From Planctomycetia bacterium (GTDB lineage: Bacteria; Planctomycetota; Phycisphaerae; Phycisphaerales; SM1A02): a stretch of 5,981 bases of DNA. How positions within the stretch are numbered: the first letter of the stretch is position 1; each line of letters begins with the position of its first letter. This document shows positions 1-5,981 of the stretch, piece by piece. The translations under genes were made by a program, and so were the position numbers. The stretch is taken from positions 1 through 5,981 of the forward strand of contig SYPI01000047.1 in assembly GCA_005804005.1 (NCBI GenBank). Direction: 5' to 3'. The notes under the pieces are model-generated. The model saw only the letters and a list, made by a program, of their open reading frames with translations, was not told where the DNA came from and did no database searches.

Positions 1-110
1 AGGCGGGGGATGGCAACCGCGGCCATGATGGCGATGATCGTGACAGCCACGATGACCTCGATGAGGCTGAAACCGCGACGACGACGGTGAGAACTTCGGT
101 GAGGGCGCAT
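1..110 (-). CDS. Type II secretion pseudopilin / type IV pilin-like protein, N-terminus only (partial)
   Basis: Reading down from the ATG at 110-108, the protein begins MRPHRSSHRRRRG and continues FSLIEVIVAV, followed by a hydrophobic helix ending in AVAIPRL at the window edge. This is a textbook class III prepilin signal: a basic leader, Gly at -1, Phe at +1 (methylated after cleavage by prepilin peptidase PilD/GspO) and the conserved Glu at +5, then the hydrophobic stalk that anchors the subunit in the inner membrane before fibre assembly. The leader is 13 residues and very rich in Arg/His. Only 36 codons are visible, so the globular domain that would separate GspG, GspH or a type IV pilin is missing. 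A strong Shine-Dalgarno supports the start. It lies 65 bp downstream of gspF/pilC on the same strand, the usual E-F-G order, so the major pseudopilin GspG is the likeliest identity, but this is inferred from position only. Confidence 0.93.
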   Translation of the reverse strand, partial: MRPHRSSHRRRRGFSLIEVIVAVTIIAIMAAVAIPR

Positions 111-175
111 GGGTCTCCTTCAGAACTGCTACTGGTTCAACGCCCGGGGAGTGCGCGGATTGCACTGCCAAGCAG
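111..175 (-). other. Intergenic gap gspF/pilC to prepilin with inverted repeats
   Basis: This 65-bp gap contains a 7-bp inverted repeat, AACTGCT at 124-130 and AGCAGTT at 171-177 (the second arm overlaps the gspF stop codon), separated by 40 bp. A small 5-bp stem with a triloop (ACTGC-TTG-GCAGT on the minus strand) sits just after the gspF stop. Neither is followed by a T-run, so no rho-independent terminator is visible, and no convincing -35/-10 pair was seen. The stems could act in mRNA processing or in stabilising the pilin message, but they are short enough to be chance. Confidence 0.3.
115..120 (-). promoter_or_regulatory. Shine-Dalgarno site of the prepilin gene
   Basis: On the minus strand AAGGAG lies 4 nt before the ATG at 110. 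It is the strongest ribosome binding site in the window and fixes the prepilin start. A strong independent site fits a subunit needed in many more copies than the ATPase and platform protein. Confidence 0.8.
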
Positions 176-1438
176 TTATCCGCCAATTGCCGAGTTCATG
201 TTCAATAGTGGCAGCAGCATGCCCGCCAGTACGAACGCGGCAATGATTGCCATGAATACGAGCAGAACGGGTGGCAGGGCCTTGGTGAACACCTTGATGG
301 AATTGTTCACCTGCCGGTCAAACGCCCCAGCAGCGTGCATGAGCATGGCCTCCAGACGGCCCGATTTCTCGCCAATGTTGACGATTTGAATGAGCAGTGG
401 GGGGAAGAAACCAGACCGTTCGAGCGGGTCCGCCAGCGAGGACCCGGTGGTCACCTGCTCTTGCACCTGGTCGATGGCCGCCATCAGCGCGCGATTGCCC
501 AAGGTGTCCCGGACCACTCTAAGGGCTTGGAGGATCGGGACGCCAGCGGTGACCAGCGTTCCGAGGGTGCGGGTGAAACGGGCAACGGCCACATCCCGCA
601 GCAGGGGGCCAATCAGCGGCAACTTGAGGGCGATCATGTCTACGCGCATGCGGTTGCCGGGGGCCAGTAGCCAAGTGCGGATACCGAACCAGGAGGAGAT
701 GCCCGCCGCCAGCAGCGCCCACCACCAATGAGCAACGAAGCTGGCGATGCTCATGAGCACCCTGGTCGGGAATGGCAACTCCATACCGGGCCCGCTTGGC
801 AGCGCCTTCACCAGCGTGGGGACTACGACCGTTACCAGAATGGTCACGCTGACCCCGATGAGGCCCATGACCATCGCCGGGTAGACAATCGCCCCGACCA
901 CCTCGCGGCGCAGCTCTACCCCGCGATCCATCAGGTCGGCCAGCTGATGGAGCACTTCAGCCATGCGGCCGGTGGCATCCGCCGCCCGGAACATGCCGAC
1001 GGCCATGTCATCAAACGGCGGCCCGTATTCCTTGGCAGCCTGATGGAGCGTCTGCCCGGACTCGACCTTCTCGATAATGAAGTCCAGGATCACTGGAAGG
1101 GCCTTGCCGTGGGCTTGACGGCGCACGGTACGCAGGGCCTGCATGAGCGCCAGGCCGGCCTCCAGAGCCGTGGCAATCTCGCGGACCAGCGAGGCCATTT
1201 CGGAGCGGGACAGTGTCGGGCGCGAGCGGGCCAACCCAAGCCGCTCCAGCATGGGGCGAGCGATTTCCGCCCGGTGGGTCTGCTCTTCGAGATTGGCCTC
1301 GCCTTCGATCTCCAGGCGAAGCGGGGTAACCCGCATTTCAGCCAGCTGCCGCAGCGCGGTGGTCCGATCGGCGGCCATCAGCGAACCACTGGTCGCGGCA
1401 CCGTTGCCGCCGAGAGCCTGGTAGCGGAACAGTGGCAT
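176..1438 (-). CDS. gspF: Type II secretion / type IV pilus inner-membrane platform protein (GspF/PilC family)
   Basis: A 420-residue polytopic inner-membrane protein, close to the family's usual ~400 residues. In T2SS and T4P systems this protein is the platform that the cytoplasmic ATPase acts on to insert pseudopilins into the growing fibre. It starts MPLFRYQALG, a typical GspF opening (short N-terminal domain, residues 1-45), then carries two tandem T2SSF domains: one at about 79-205, with EAGLALMQALRTV at 93-105, and one at about 285-410, with the matching TAGVPILQALRVV at 297-309 and NIGEKSGRLEAML at 354-366. Membrane segments are visible at about 186-210, 235-256 and 388-412. The C-terminus LLNMNSAIGG is characteristic. 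The frame stays open upstream to 1699, but the ATG at 1438 is chosen because family homology begins there and it lies 5 nt after the gspE stop; there is no good Shine-Dalgarno, so translational coupling is likely. GspF and PilC cannot be separated from this sequence alone. Confidence 0.95.
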   Translation of the reverse strand: MPLFRYQALGGNGAATSGSLMAADRTTALRQLAEMRVTPLRLEIEGEANLEEQTHRAEIARPMLERLGLARSRPTLSRSEMASLVREIATALEAGLALMQALRTVRRQAHGKALPVILDFIIEKVESGQTLHQAAKEYGPPFDDMAVGMFRAADATGRMAEVLHQLADLMDRGVELRREVVGAIVYPAMVMGLIGVSVTILVTVVVPTLVKALPSGPGMELPFPTRVLMSIASFVAHWWWALLAAGISSWFGIRTWLLAPGNRMRVDMIALKLPLIGPLLRDVAVARFTRTLGTLVTAGVPILQALRVVRDTLGNRALMAAIDQVQEQVTTGSSLADPLERSGFFPPLLIQIVNIGEKSGRLEAMLMHAAGAFDRQVNNSIKVFTKALPPVLLVFMAIIAAFVLAGMLLPLLNMNSAIGG

Positions 1439-1443
1439 GGTGA

Positions 1444-3096
1444 TCAGGCGGCTAGGTCGTCGGAATCCTGCGTGGCGCGCAGCACTTCGTTGAGAGAGGT
1501 GATCCCCCGCTGCGCCTTGGACATCCCGTCGCTGCGCATGGAAATGAAGTCGGCCCCCAGCGCGGCGCGCATTTCCATGATCGAGCGGCGTTCCGAGATT
1601 GCCAGACGCAGTTGCGGATTCATGCGGACCAACTCGAAGAATCCGAGGCGGCCGCGACAACCAGTGCCGCGACACTCTTCGCAGCCGCGGCCCGCCCATG
1701 AGCCCTCGGCGAATGTGGCGCGCTCTTCCTTGGTCAAACGCACGCTGAGTTCGTCACTTACCGGGCTCCGTGTGCTGCAGGCGCTGCAGATGCGCCGTCC
1801 CAGCCGCTGGGCGAGCAGTCCTTCGAGGACGCTGGCCACCAGGTATGGCTCGGCGCCCATGTCCACCATGCGCCCGACTGAACTGATGGCGTCGTTGGTG
1901 TGCAGGGTGCTGAACACCAAGTGACCGGTTAGCGCCGAGCGGATGGCGATGTCGGCGGTCTCGCCGTCGCGGACCTCGCCGACGAAAATGACATCCGGGT
2001 CCTGGCGCAGGATGGATCTCAGGCCGGTGGCAAAGGTCAGGCCGCGCTTTGGGTTCACCGGGATCTGGTTGATGCCAGCGAGCTCGTACTCGACCGGGTC
2101 TTCGATGGTGATGATCTTCTTGCGCGGGTCGTAAAGCTTGCTCAGCGCCGCGTACAGCGTGGTGGTCTTGCCCGAGCCAGTGGGGCCGGTGACCAGCACC
2201 ATGCCGTGGGGCTTCTCGATCAGCCGATCCATCATCGCCCGGTGGGCCTCTTCCATTCCCAGACTGCGCAGGTCCAGCGGCAAGTTGGACTTGTCCAAGA
2301 TGCGCATGACCACACTCTCGCCGTAAATGGTCGGCACGGTTGAGACGCGGATGTCGACCTTGCGGCCCTCGAATCGCAAAGTGATGTGGCCGTCCTGCGG
2401 CACATAGCGCTCGGCGATGTTCATGTGCGCCATGATCTTGACGCGGCCGATCAACGCCGCCTGCAGGTGCTTGGGGGGCTGCGGCTGCTCGATCAGAACC
2501 CCGTCGATGCGGTACTTGACCTTCAAGTCGCGCTCGAACGGCTCGATGTGCACATCGGAAGACCGGCTCTGTATGGCCTCGAGCAGGAGCAGGTTGACCA
2601 GATTGATGAGCGTCGGCTGCTCGGCCATCCGGTGCACATCCGCGGTGTCGATGGCGTCGAGGTTGTGTTCGACTTCCGGGGCCGCCTCGGTGGTTTGACC
2701 AGCAAGGCTCTCGGCCATGCGCGCGGCAGTGGTGCCGTAAGCCCGGCGCATCAGATCGGCGAAGACATCCGCCGCCATGCCGATCCGGGTGATCGGTCGC
2801 CCGGAGAGCGTGCCCACCTCATCGACCGCCGCCAAGTCGAGCGGGTCGACCATTGCCACCACTAGACGGCTGCCATCGAGGCGGACTGGTACGACCCGCA
2901 GGCGCACCGCTACATCGGCGTGAAGGGTGGCGATCACCGCCGCTTCCAGTTCAGGCGCCTTCTCCAGCCAGGCGACACCCAGCGCCGTGCATCGATCTCG
3001 CAGTCGGTGCGCTTGAGCGACTCCTGACTCGGCATCGACCGGAGCTGGCCCCTCGACGATGTACTCGACAGTTGTTCCGTTCTCGATGCGCGACAT
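1444..3096 (-). CDS. gspE: Type II secretion / type IV pilus assembly ATPase (GspE/PilB family)
   Basis: A 550-residue cytoplasmic hexameric ATPase that powers pseudopilus or pilus extension. The N-terminal T2SSE_N/MshEN-like domain spans about 38-120 and is followed by a variable linker (122-155). The core then shows SDVHIEP (180-186) and YRIDGVL (195-201); Walker A GPTGSGKTT (304-312, Lys310); Asp box ITIEDPVEYEL (329-339); Walker B DPDVIFVGEVR (366-376) with Glu374 as catalytic base; and His box TGHLVFSTLHTND (390-402). The tetracysteine zinc motif of assembly (not retraction) ATPases is intact: C437-x2-C440 and C472-x2-C475, with an extra C480. This argues against PilT, which lacks the motif. 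The C-terminal DG-x2-K-x3-G-x-TS-x2-EV-x-R signature is present near 523-540. The start ATG is 5 nt after the upstream stop, with GAGGA about 9 nt before it. All catalytic elements are present; GspE versus PilB is undecided. Confidence 0.97.
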   Translation of the reverse strand: MSRIENGTTVEYIVEGPAPVDAESGVAQAHRLRDRCTALGVAWLEKAPELEAAVIATLHADVAVRLRVVPVRLDGSRLVVAMVDPLDLAAVDEVGTLSGRPITRIGMAADVFADLMRRAYGTTAARMAESLAGQTTEAAPEVEHNLDAIDTADVHRMAEQPTLINLVNLLLLEAIQSRSSDVHIEPFERDLKVKYRIDGVLIEQPQPPKHLQAALIGRVKIMAHMNIAERYVPQDGHITLRFEGRKVDIRVSTVPTIYGESVVMRILDKSNLPLDLRSLGMEEAHRAMMDRLIEKPHGMVLVTGPTGSGKTTTLYAALSKLYDPRKKIITIEDPVEYELAGINQIPVNPKRGLTFATGLRSILRQDPDVIFVGEVRDGETADIAIRSALTGHLVFSTLHTNDAISSVGRMVDMGAEPYLVASVLEGLLAQRLGRRICSACSTRSPVSDELSVRLTKEERATFAEGSWAGRGCEECRGTGCRGRLGFFELVRMNPQLRLAISERRSIMEMRAALGADFISMRSDGMSKAQRGITSLNEVLRATQDSDDLAA

Positions 3097-3101
3097 GCTG
3101 T

Positions 3102-4427
3102 TCAGTCCTCGGTCTTGGCCGGCATCTCCGGCCGGTCATCGCCTTCGCCGCGGCCATTCAGGCCGCCCGAACCGCCAAAGGCCGGGTCCCCTCCGCCAAG
3201 AGACTTCGCGGCTCGGTTGGCGGTCGCGGCCCGATTGGCAATCCCGTCGGCTCGGCGGCCCTCGGCAGCATCAAATTTCGAAGCCCCGTCCAGTTTGGCG
3301 GTGAGTTCTTCACCCAGTACGGCCACCACGCTCTGCCGGTACTTATCGTCGAGTTGCTGACGCGCGGTTTGGAGATCGCTGTAGGGGTTCGGGTCGACCT
3401 TCTCGGCGCGGCCCTCCTGTCGGGCCAGCGACACTCGCACACCCTGCGTCAGTGTGCGTGGCTCCTGCGTGCGGTGAAGCGCCAGGAGTTGCGCAGTGAC
3501 TCCTTCGTACAGGGTGCGGTACTCAACCTCCAAGGCGTTGATCTTGGTCAGTTGATCCTCGCTCAGCCCCTCCAAGGCCCGGACCTCCACGAAAAAGTTG
3601 GTCAGGTCGGTGGCACGAAAGACAGTCGGATAGGAGCGCCGGAGGGCCTCGTCGACCAATCTGGAAGTCCAGGGCTCGCCCAGTGCTGCGGCGACCTGCA
3701 GAGTGGCCGCTTCCTGAGTATCGCGCAGGGCGACCCGTGCCGCCACGATGCGTTCGAGTTCGGCAAGTCCGGTGCGGAAATCGCTGTCCACCATGGCCTG
3801 CTGAATCCGCGGCTGGGCGCGATCCATCTGCTGCCGGCGGACGGCAATGGCCTGATCTAGGGCCACCTCGTAGGCGCTGAGGGACTCTTTGGCCGAGAGC
3901 AGCGCATCGGGTGTGACGCCGATCTCCCGAGTGAGAATGAACAAATCGACGGACTCCCCACCGAGCTCTCCGCGGGGCAGTTCCTTGTCGCGATTCATGG
4001 CCCGCTCTAGGCGTGGCCAGCCTTCGTTGATCTGCTGCTCACTCAACTGACTGCGCACATCCTCCACGAACTTCGCCGCTAGGAGTTTCTTTTCGGCACC
4101 CCACTGGGTGATCGGCGCCATGATCACCGCCAGCGTTCCCGGTTCGCTTCCCTGAATGCGATCTTTCATCGACTGAATGCGGTCGCGCATCGTGTCGACT
4201 CCGGCGCTGAAATCGGACTGGTAGTTCTCGATCAGAACCTGAACGATGGGTTGCTGCCAGTCTTCCAATTCGAGGAACTCGGCGAAGAGGTCCATGTCGC
4301 GGGACAGGAAGTCCGGAGTGAACGCTTCACGGAATCCGGCGGAGGCACCCAGCTGCGCTGGCGCGGAACTGGCGAAGGCTGCGAGGCAAACTGAGGCGAC
4401 GGCGAATCGGCACAATGGATAACTCAT
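3102..4427 (-). CDS. Exported helical protein of unknown function, first gene of the secretion/pilus operon
   Basis: I do not recognise this 441-residue protein. It starts with a clear Sec signal peptide (basic Arg7, hydrophobic core 8-19, cleavage expected after A22-P-A24, before Q25), so it should be periplasmic or exported. The mature part has no cysteine, is rich in Glu, Arg, Gln, Leu and Ala, and looks almost all helical with coiled-coil tendency. A helix pattern L-x3-Q-x3-[VI]-x2-L-x3-Y-x3-[FY] occurs at 54-73 and again at 288-307, with a weaker third copy at 171-190; a general resemblance to Spy/LTxxQ-type periplasmic helices is only suggestive. Residues 380-441 form a disordered, Gly/Asp/Arg/Asn-rich tail. 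The gene is followed by gspE after only 5 nt and is preceded by a 104-bp gap, so it appears to head the operon. A role as periplasmic accessory or chaperone of the secretion machine is inferred from position. The ATG at 4427 has GGAG 6 nt upstream. Confidence 0.88.
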   Translation of the reverse strand: MSYPLCRFAVASVCLAAFASSAPAQLGASAGFREAFTPDFLSRDMDLFAEFLELEDWQQPIVQVLIENYQSDFSAGVDTMRDRIQSMKDRIQGSEPGTLAVIMAPITQWGAEKKLLAAKFVEDVRSQLSEQQINEGWPRLERAMNRDKELPRGELGGESVDLFILTREIGVTPDALLSAKESLSAYEVALDQAIAVRRQQMDRAQPRIQQAMVDSDFRTGLAELERIVAARVALRDTQEAATLQVAAALGEPWTSRLVDEALRRSYPTVFRATDLTNFFVEVRALEGLSEDQLTKINALEVEYRTLYEGVTAQLLALHRTQEPRTLTQGVRVSLARQEGRAEKVDPNPYSDLQTARQQLDDKYRQSVVAVLGEELTAKLDGASKFDAAEGRRADGIANRAATANRAAKSLGGGDPAFGGSGGLNGRGEGDDRPEMPAKTED

Positions 4428-4531
4428 GGCTTGCTCCAGGCGCCGGAGGGGCGGCGATGCATGTCTAACGCACAGCGCGAGCGCATATGGCAGGTCTTTC
4501 TGGGGAACTGCCTCGCCGGGTTATAGGACGA
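4428..4531 (-). promoter_or_regulatory. Intergenic region likely holding the promoter of the secretion operon
   Basis: This 104-bp gap separates scoA from the operon's first gene on the same strand. On the minus strand TATAAC (4525-4520) is a 5/6 match to a -10 box, but no convincing -35 is found 16-18 bp upstream, so the assignment is weak. It would give a leader of roughly 85 nt containing the hairpin at 4434-4448. A 5-bp inverted repeat (4489-4493 with 4508-4512, 14-nt loop) has no T-run, so no intrinsic terminator for scoA is visible and read-through from scoA is possible. Confidence 0.25.
4434..4448 (-). promoter_or_regulatory. Possible hairpin covering the Shine-Dalgarno of the operon's first gene
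   Basis: On the minus strand the sequence CTCCGG-CGC-CTGGAG folds into a 6-bp stem (one G-U pair) with a 3-nt loop. Its 3' arm contains GGAG, the Shine-Dalgarno 6 nt before the ATG at 4427. If formed in the mRNA, it would hide the ribosome binding site of the first gene and, through the tight TGA-N5-ATG junctions, dampen gspE and gspF too. The structure is seen in the sequence; the regulatory role is inferred. Confidence 0.35.
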
Positions 4532-5233
4532 TCAGCCGGGGCGGGTGGTTCGCTGTTCGATGCGTTTCACCGAAGCCGTTTTCACCACCCGGTCGACGAA
4601 GATCCCGGGTGTATGGATGTTCTCCGGGTCGAGCGACCCGATCGGCACAACCTCTTCGACCTCGGCAACCGTCACTCGCCCGGCGGAGGCGATCATCGGA
4701 TTGAAGTTCCTCGCTGTGCGCCGGTAGACGAGGTTGCCGGCTTCGTCGGCGCGCCAGGCTTTCACGAGCGAAAGATCGGCCCGGATGCCCCGCTCGAGTA
4801 CGTAGGTCTGGCCATCGAACACCTCGTGGGGCTTACCTTGGGCAACCACGGTCCCGACGCCGGTGGGGGTGTAGAAGGCGGGTATCCCCGCGCCACCAGC
4901 GCGTAGGCGTTCCGCAAGGGTGCCTTGAGGGGTGAACTCCAGCTCCAGTTCACCGGACATGAACTGGCGTTCGAATTCGGCGTTCTCCCCCACATAACTG
5001 GAGACCATCTTGCGAATCTGCCGAGTCTGCAGGAGCAGACCTAGGCCCCAGTCATCGACACCGGCGTTGTTGCTGACGGCCACCAGCCCCGTCTTGCCGC
5101 TGTCGCGCAGAGCCAGAATCAGTTGCTCGGGGATCCCGCAGAGACCGAATCCGCCCACCGCGATCGTCATGCCATCGCGAACGAGTCCGTCGAGCGCGGC
5201 GGCAGCGGTCGGATAGACCTTCGAGAGAGCCAT
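4532..5233 (-). CDS. scoA: 3-oxoacid CoA-transferase, subunit A
   Basis: A complete 233-residue family I CoA-transferase alpha subunit, the normal ScoA length. With subunit B this enzyme moves CoA from succinyl-CoA to acetoacetate or a related 3-oxoacid in the cytoplasm, linking ketone-body or 3-oxoacid use to acetyl-CoA. Visible family signatures are the N-terminal [19 protein letters not shown] (20-38), VSNNAG (53-58), the region [19 protein letters not shown] (98-116) followed by [12 protein letters not shown], and the C-terminal [15 protein letters not shown] (204-218). The catalytic glutamate of this enzyme class sits in subunit B, which is not next to this gene: downstream is the unknown exported protein and upstream is a divergent transporter. 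The start gives [10 protein letters not shown], the usual beginning for the family, but no Shine-Dalgarno precedes it; the upstream bases are C-rich. AtoD- or PcaI-type substrate specificity cannot be excluded. Confidence 0.93.
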   Translation of the reverse strand: MALSKVYPTAAAALDGLVRDGMTIAVGGFGLCGIPEQLILALRDSGKTGLVAVSNNAGVDDWGLGLLLQTRQIRKMVSSYVGENAEFERQFMSGELELEFTPQGTLAERLRAGGAGIPAFYTPTGVGTVVAQGKPHEVFDGQTYVLERGIRADLSLVKAWRADEAGNLVYRRTARNFNPMIASAGRVTVAEVEEVVPIGSLDPENIHTPGIFVDRVVKTASVKRIEQRTTRPG

Positions 5234-5275
5234 GGGGGGCGGAGTGTACGCCGCCGGGCCATCTAGTCTCTCACC
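5234..5275. promoter_or_regulatory. Short divergent promoter region between scoA and the MFS transporter
   Basis: Only 42 bp separate the two divergent start codons, and neither start has a Shine-Dalgarno. On the minus strand TACACT (5248-5243) lies 9 nt before the scoA ATG; on the plus strand TAGTCT (5264-5269) lies 6 nt before the transporter ATG. Both fit TAnnnT -10 boxes placed so that transcription would begin at or next to the start codon, suggesting leaderless messages. An inverted repeat GGCGG/CCGCC (5238-5242 and 5251-5255) brackets the scoA -10 candidate and could be an operator. No -35 boxes are convincing. Confidence 0.35.
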
Positions 5276-5981
5276 ATGGCATTCGGCTGGCGGTTGGCCG
5301 CCTTAGTTTTCGTCTCGGCGATCCCAGACACCATCGTTGTCGCTGTGTTGAAGGACTTATTCGTGGATCGCTACGGTGTTTCGGCGCCGTGGGCGCAGGC
5401 GTTCATGGCCATCAATCTGCCCGGAGCGCTGGTGGCCCTGCCGGTGCTGGCGCTGCTGCGGCGGCGGATGTCGCTGCGGGCGCTGCTGGTCAGCGCATCA
5501 CTGCTGGATGCGGCGTTGTTGCTGGCGATGTGGAGTCCGGTTGGATTCGGGGCCACGCTCGCCCTGCGCGCGGTTGAAGGAGTGACCGATGTCATCGTCT
5601 TCGCCGCGCTGTTTGAAGCAGTGCGTCGCCGGGCAGGTCATGGGCTGGGGCTGGCCCTTGGGGCGGCATCAACCGCCCTCACCCTCGGCTTGGCTGTGGG
5701 AGTAGTGCTTGGCGGCGTTGCCACCAAGCTGGGTGGTGCGACGACTGTCTTTCCGATGGCGGCCGCCGCTTGCTTACTGGTTGGATTGGCTGGATGGAGT
5801 TGGCGCGACCTATTCACACACGGCGCCGCGCCGACTCCGTTGAGTGAGCGCGATGACGGTGCTCGCGGAATCTCCTGGCCGCCGATGGCCATGACCTTTG
5901 CCGACCGAGCAACCGGGGGAGTCCTGACCGCCACTCTGCCGATCATGTTTGCCTCATTTCTCGGATTCACTCCCGTGGAAC
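5276..5981 (+). CDS. Major facilitator superfamily-type transporter, N-terminal half (partial)
   Basis: The reading frame from the ATG at 5276 stays open to the window edge, giving 235 codons with no stop; an in-frame TAG at 5264-5266 rules out an earlier start. The protein is strongly hydrophobic, with about six membrane helices (near residues 5-24, 44-61, 67-86, 92-114, 122-148 and 157-175), then a polar central loop (176-200, containing SERDDGARG) and the start of a seventh helix, the 6+6 plan of MFS carriers. [11 protein letters not shown] (61-71) sits where the basic loop 2-3 motif A lies, LRAVEG at 97-102 resembles motif B in helix 4, and the Gly-rich stretch [10 protein letters not shown] (138-147) in helix 5 resembles motif C of drug:H+ antiporters. 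Substrate cannot be named; an exporter is slightly favoured by the motif C-like segment. It is transcribed away from scoA, with no functional link visible. Confidence 0.82.
   Translation, partial: MAFGWRLAALVFVSAIPDTIVVAVLKDLFVDRYGVSAPWAQAFMAINLPGALVALPVLALLRRRMSLRALLVSASLLDAALLLAMWSPVGFGATLALRAVEGVTDVIVFAALFEAVRRRAGHGLGLALGAASTALTLGLAVGVVLGGVATKLGGATTVFPMAAAACLLVGLAGWSWRDLFTHGAAPTPLSERDDGARGISWPPMAMTFADRATGGVLTATLPIMFASFLGFTPVE

Noticed and set aside
1439..1699. N-terminal extension of gspF (87 extra codons overlapping gspE)
   Set aside because: The extension has no GspF homology and would overlap gspE by about 255 bases; the family-typical MPLFRYQ start lies at 1438, just after the gspE stop.
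728..1924. 398-codon open frame on the plus strand across gspF and the 3' part of gspE
   Set aside because: It is antisense to two clearly conserved genes, its product is low-complexity (His, Gln, Arg and Pro-rich) with no recognisable domain, and long antisense open frames are expected in GC-rich coding DNA.
2386..2865. 159-codon plus-strand open frame inside gspE
   Set aside because: It lies wholly opposite conserved ATPase sequence; its composition is a reflection of the gspE codons.
2853..3860. 335-codon open frame on the plus strand across the gspE start and the unknown exported gene
   Set aside because: It is antisense and spans two genes and their junction, with no signal peptide, domain or ribosome binding site. 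The minus-strand frame has a signal peptide, a Shine-Dalgarno and operon spacing.
4489..4512. 5-bp inverted repeat (GGCAG/CTGCC) after scoA as a transcription terminator
   Set aside because: The stem is short, the loop is 14 nt and no T-run follows on either strand.
4487..4906. 139-codon plus-strand open frame opposite the scoA 3' half
   Set aside because: It is antisense to conserved CoA-transferase sequence, with no supporting signal.
5371..5970. Minus-strand open frames opposite the transporter (5371-5595 and 5638-5970)
   Set aside because: They are opposite a hydrophobic MFS-like frame with coherent membrane helices, and their Ala/Ser/Arg-rich products show no domain.
1..5981. Defence system, CRISPR array, insertion sequence or tRNA
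   Set aside because: No direct-repeat array, transposase, terminal repeats, cloverleaf or nuclease/sensor genes were seen; the content is secretion machinery, one metabolic gene and a transporter.

Overview
This GC-rich chromosomal window comes from a bacterium that builds a type II secretion or type IV pilus-like machine. The most recognisable block is a minus-strand cluster: an exported protein of unknown function, then the assembly ATPase (GspE/PilB), the inner-membrane platform protein (GspF/PilC), and a pseudopilin/pilin cut off by the left edge. The taxonomic origin cannot be proven from the sequence. The style of the unknown exported protein (repeated L-x3-Q-x3-I/V-x2-L-x3-Y helices, basic and Gly-rich tail) recalls hypothetical proteins I associate with Planctomycetota of the Phycisphaerae type; this is a low-confidence inference from memory.

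Layout, reading the minus strand from right to left: scoA-like CoA-transferase subunit A (5233-4532), a 104-bp gap, the unknown exported protein (4427-3102), gspE/pilB (3096-1444), gspF/pilC (1438-176), a 65-bp gap, and a prepilin (110 to beyond base 1). The first three genes of the secretion cluster are separated by exactly 5 nt each (TGA-N5-ATG), so they are almost certainly one translationally coupled operon. On the plus strand, diverging from scoA across only 42 bp, the N-terminal half of an MFS-type transporter (5276 onward) runs off the right edge.

How the genes work together: the ATPase hydrolyses ATP in the cytoplasm and drives the GspF/PilC platform, which adds pseudopilin subunits to a periplasmic fibre. 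The exported protein is the first gene of this operon and is the least explained part of the window; it is a candidate accessory component on the periplasmic side. scoA is metabolic (ketone body/3-oxoacid CoA transfer) and lacks its usual partner subunit B next door. No RNA genes, CRISPR arrays or mobile elements were seen.
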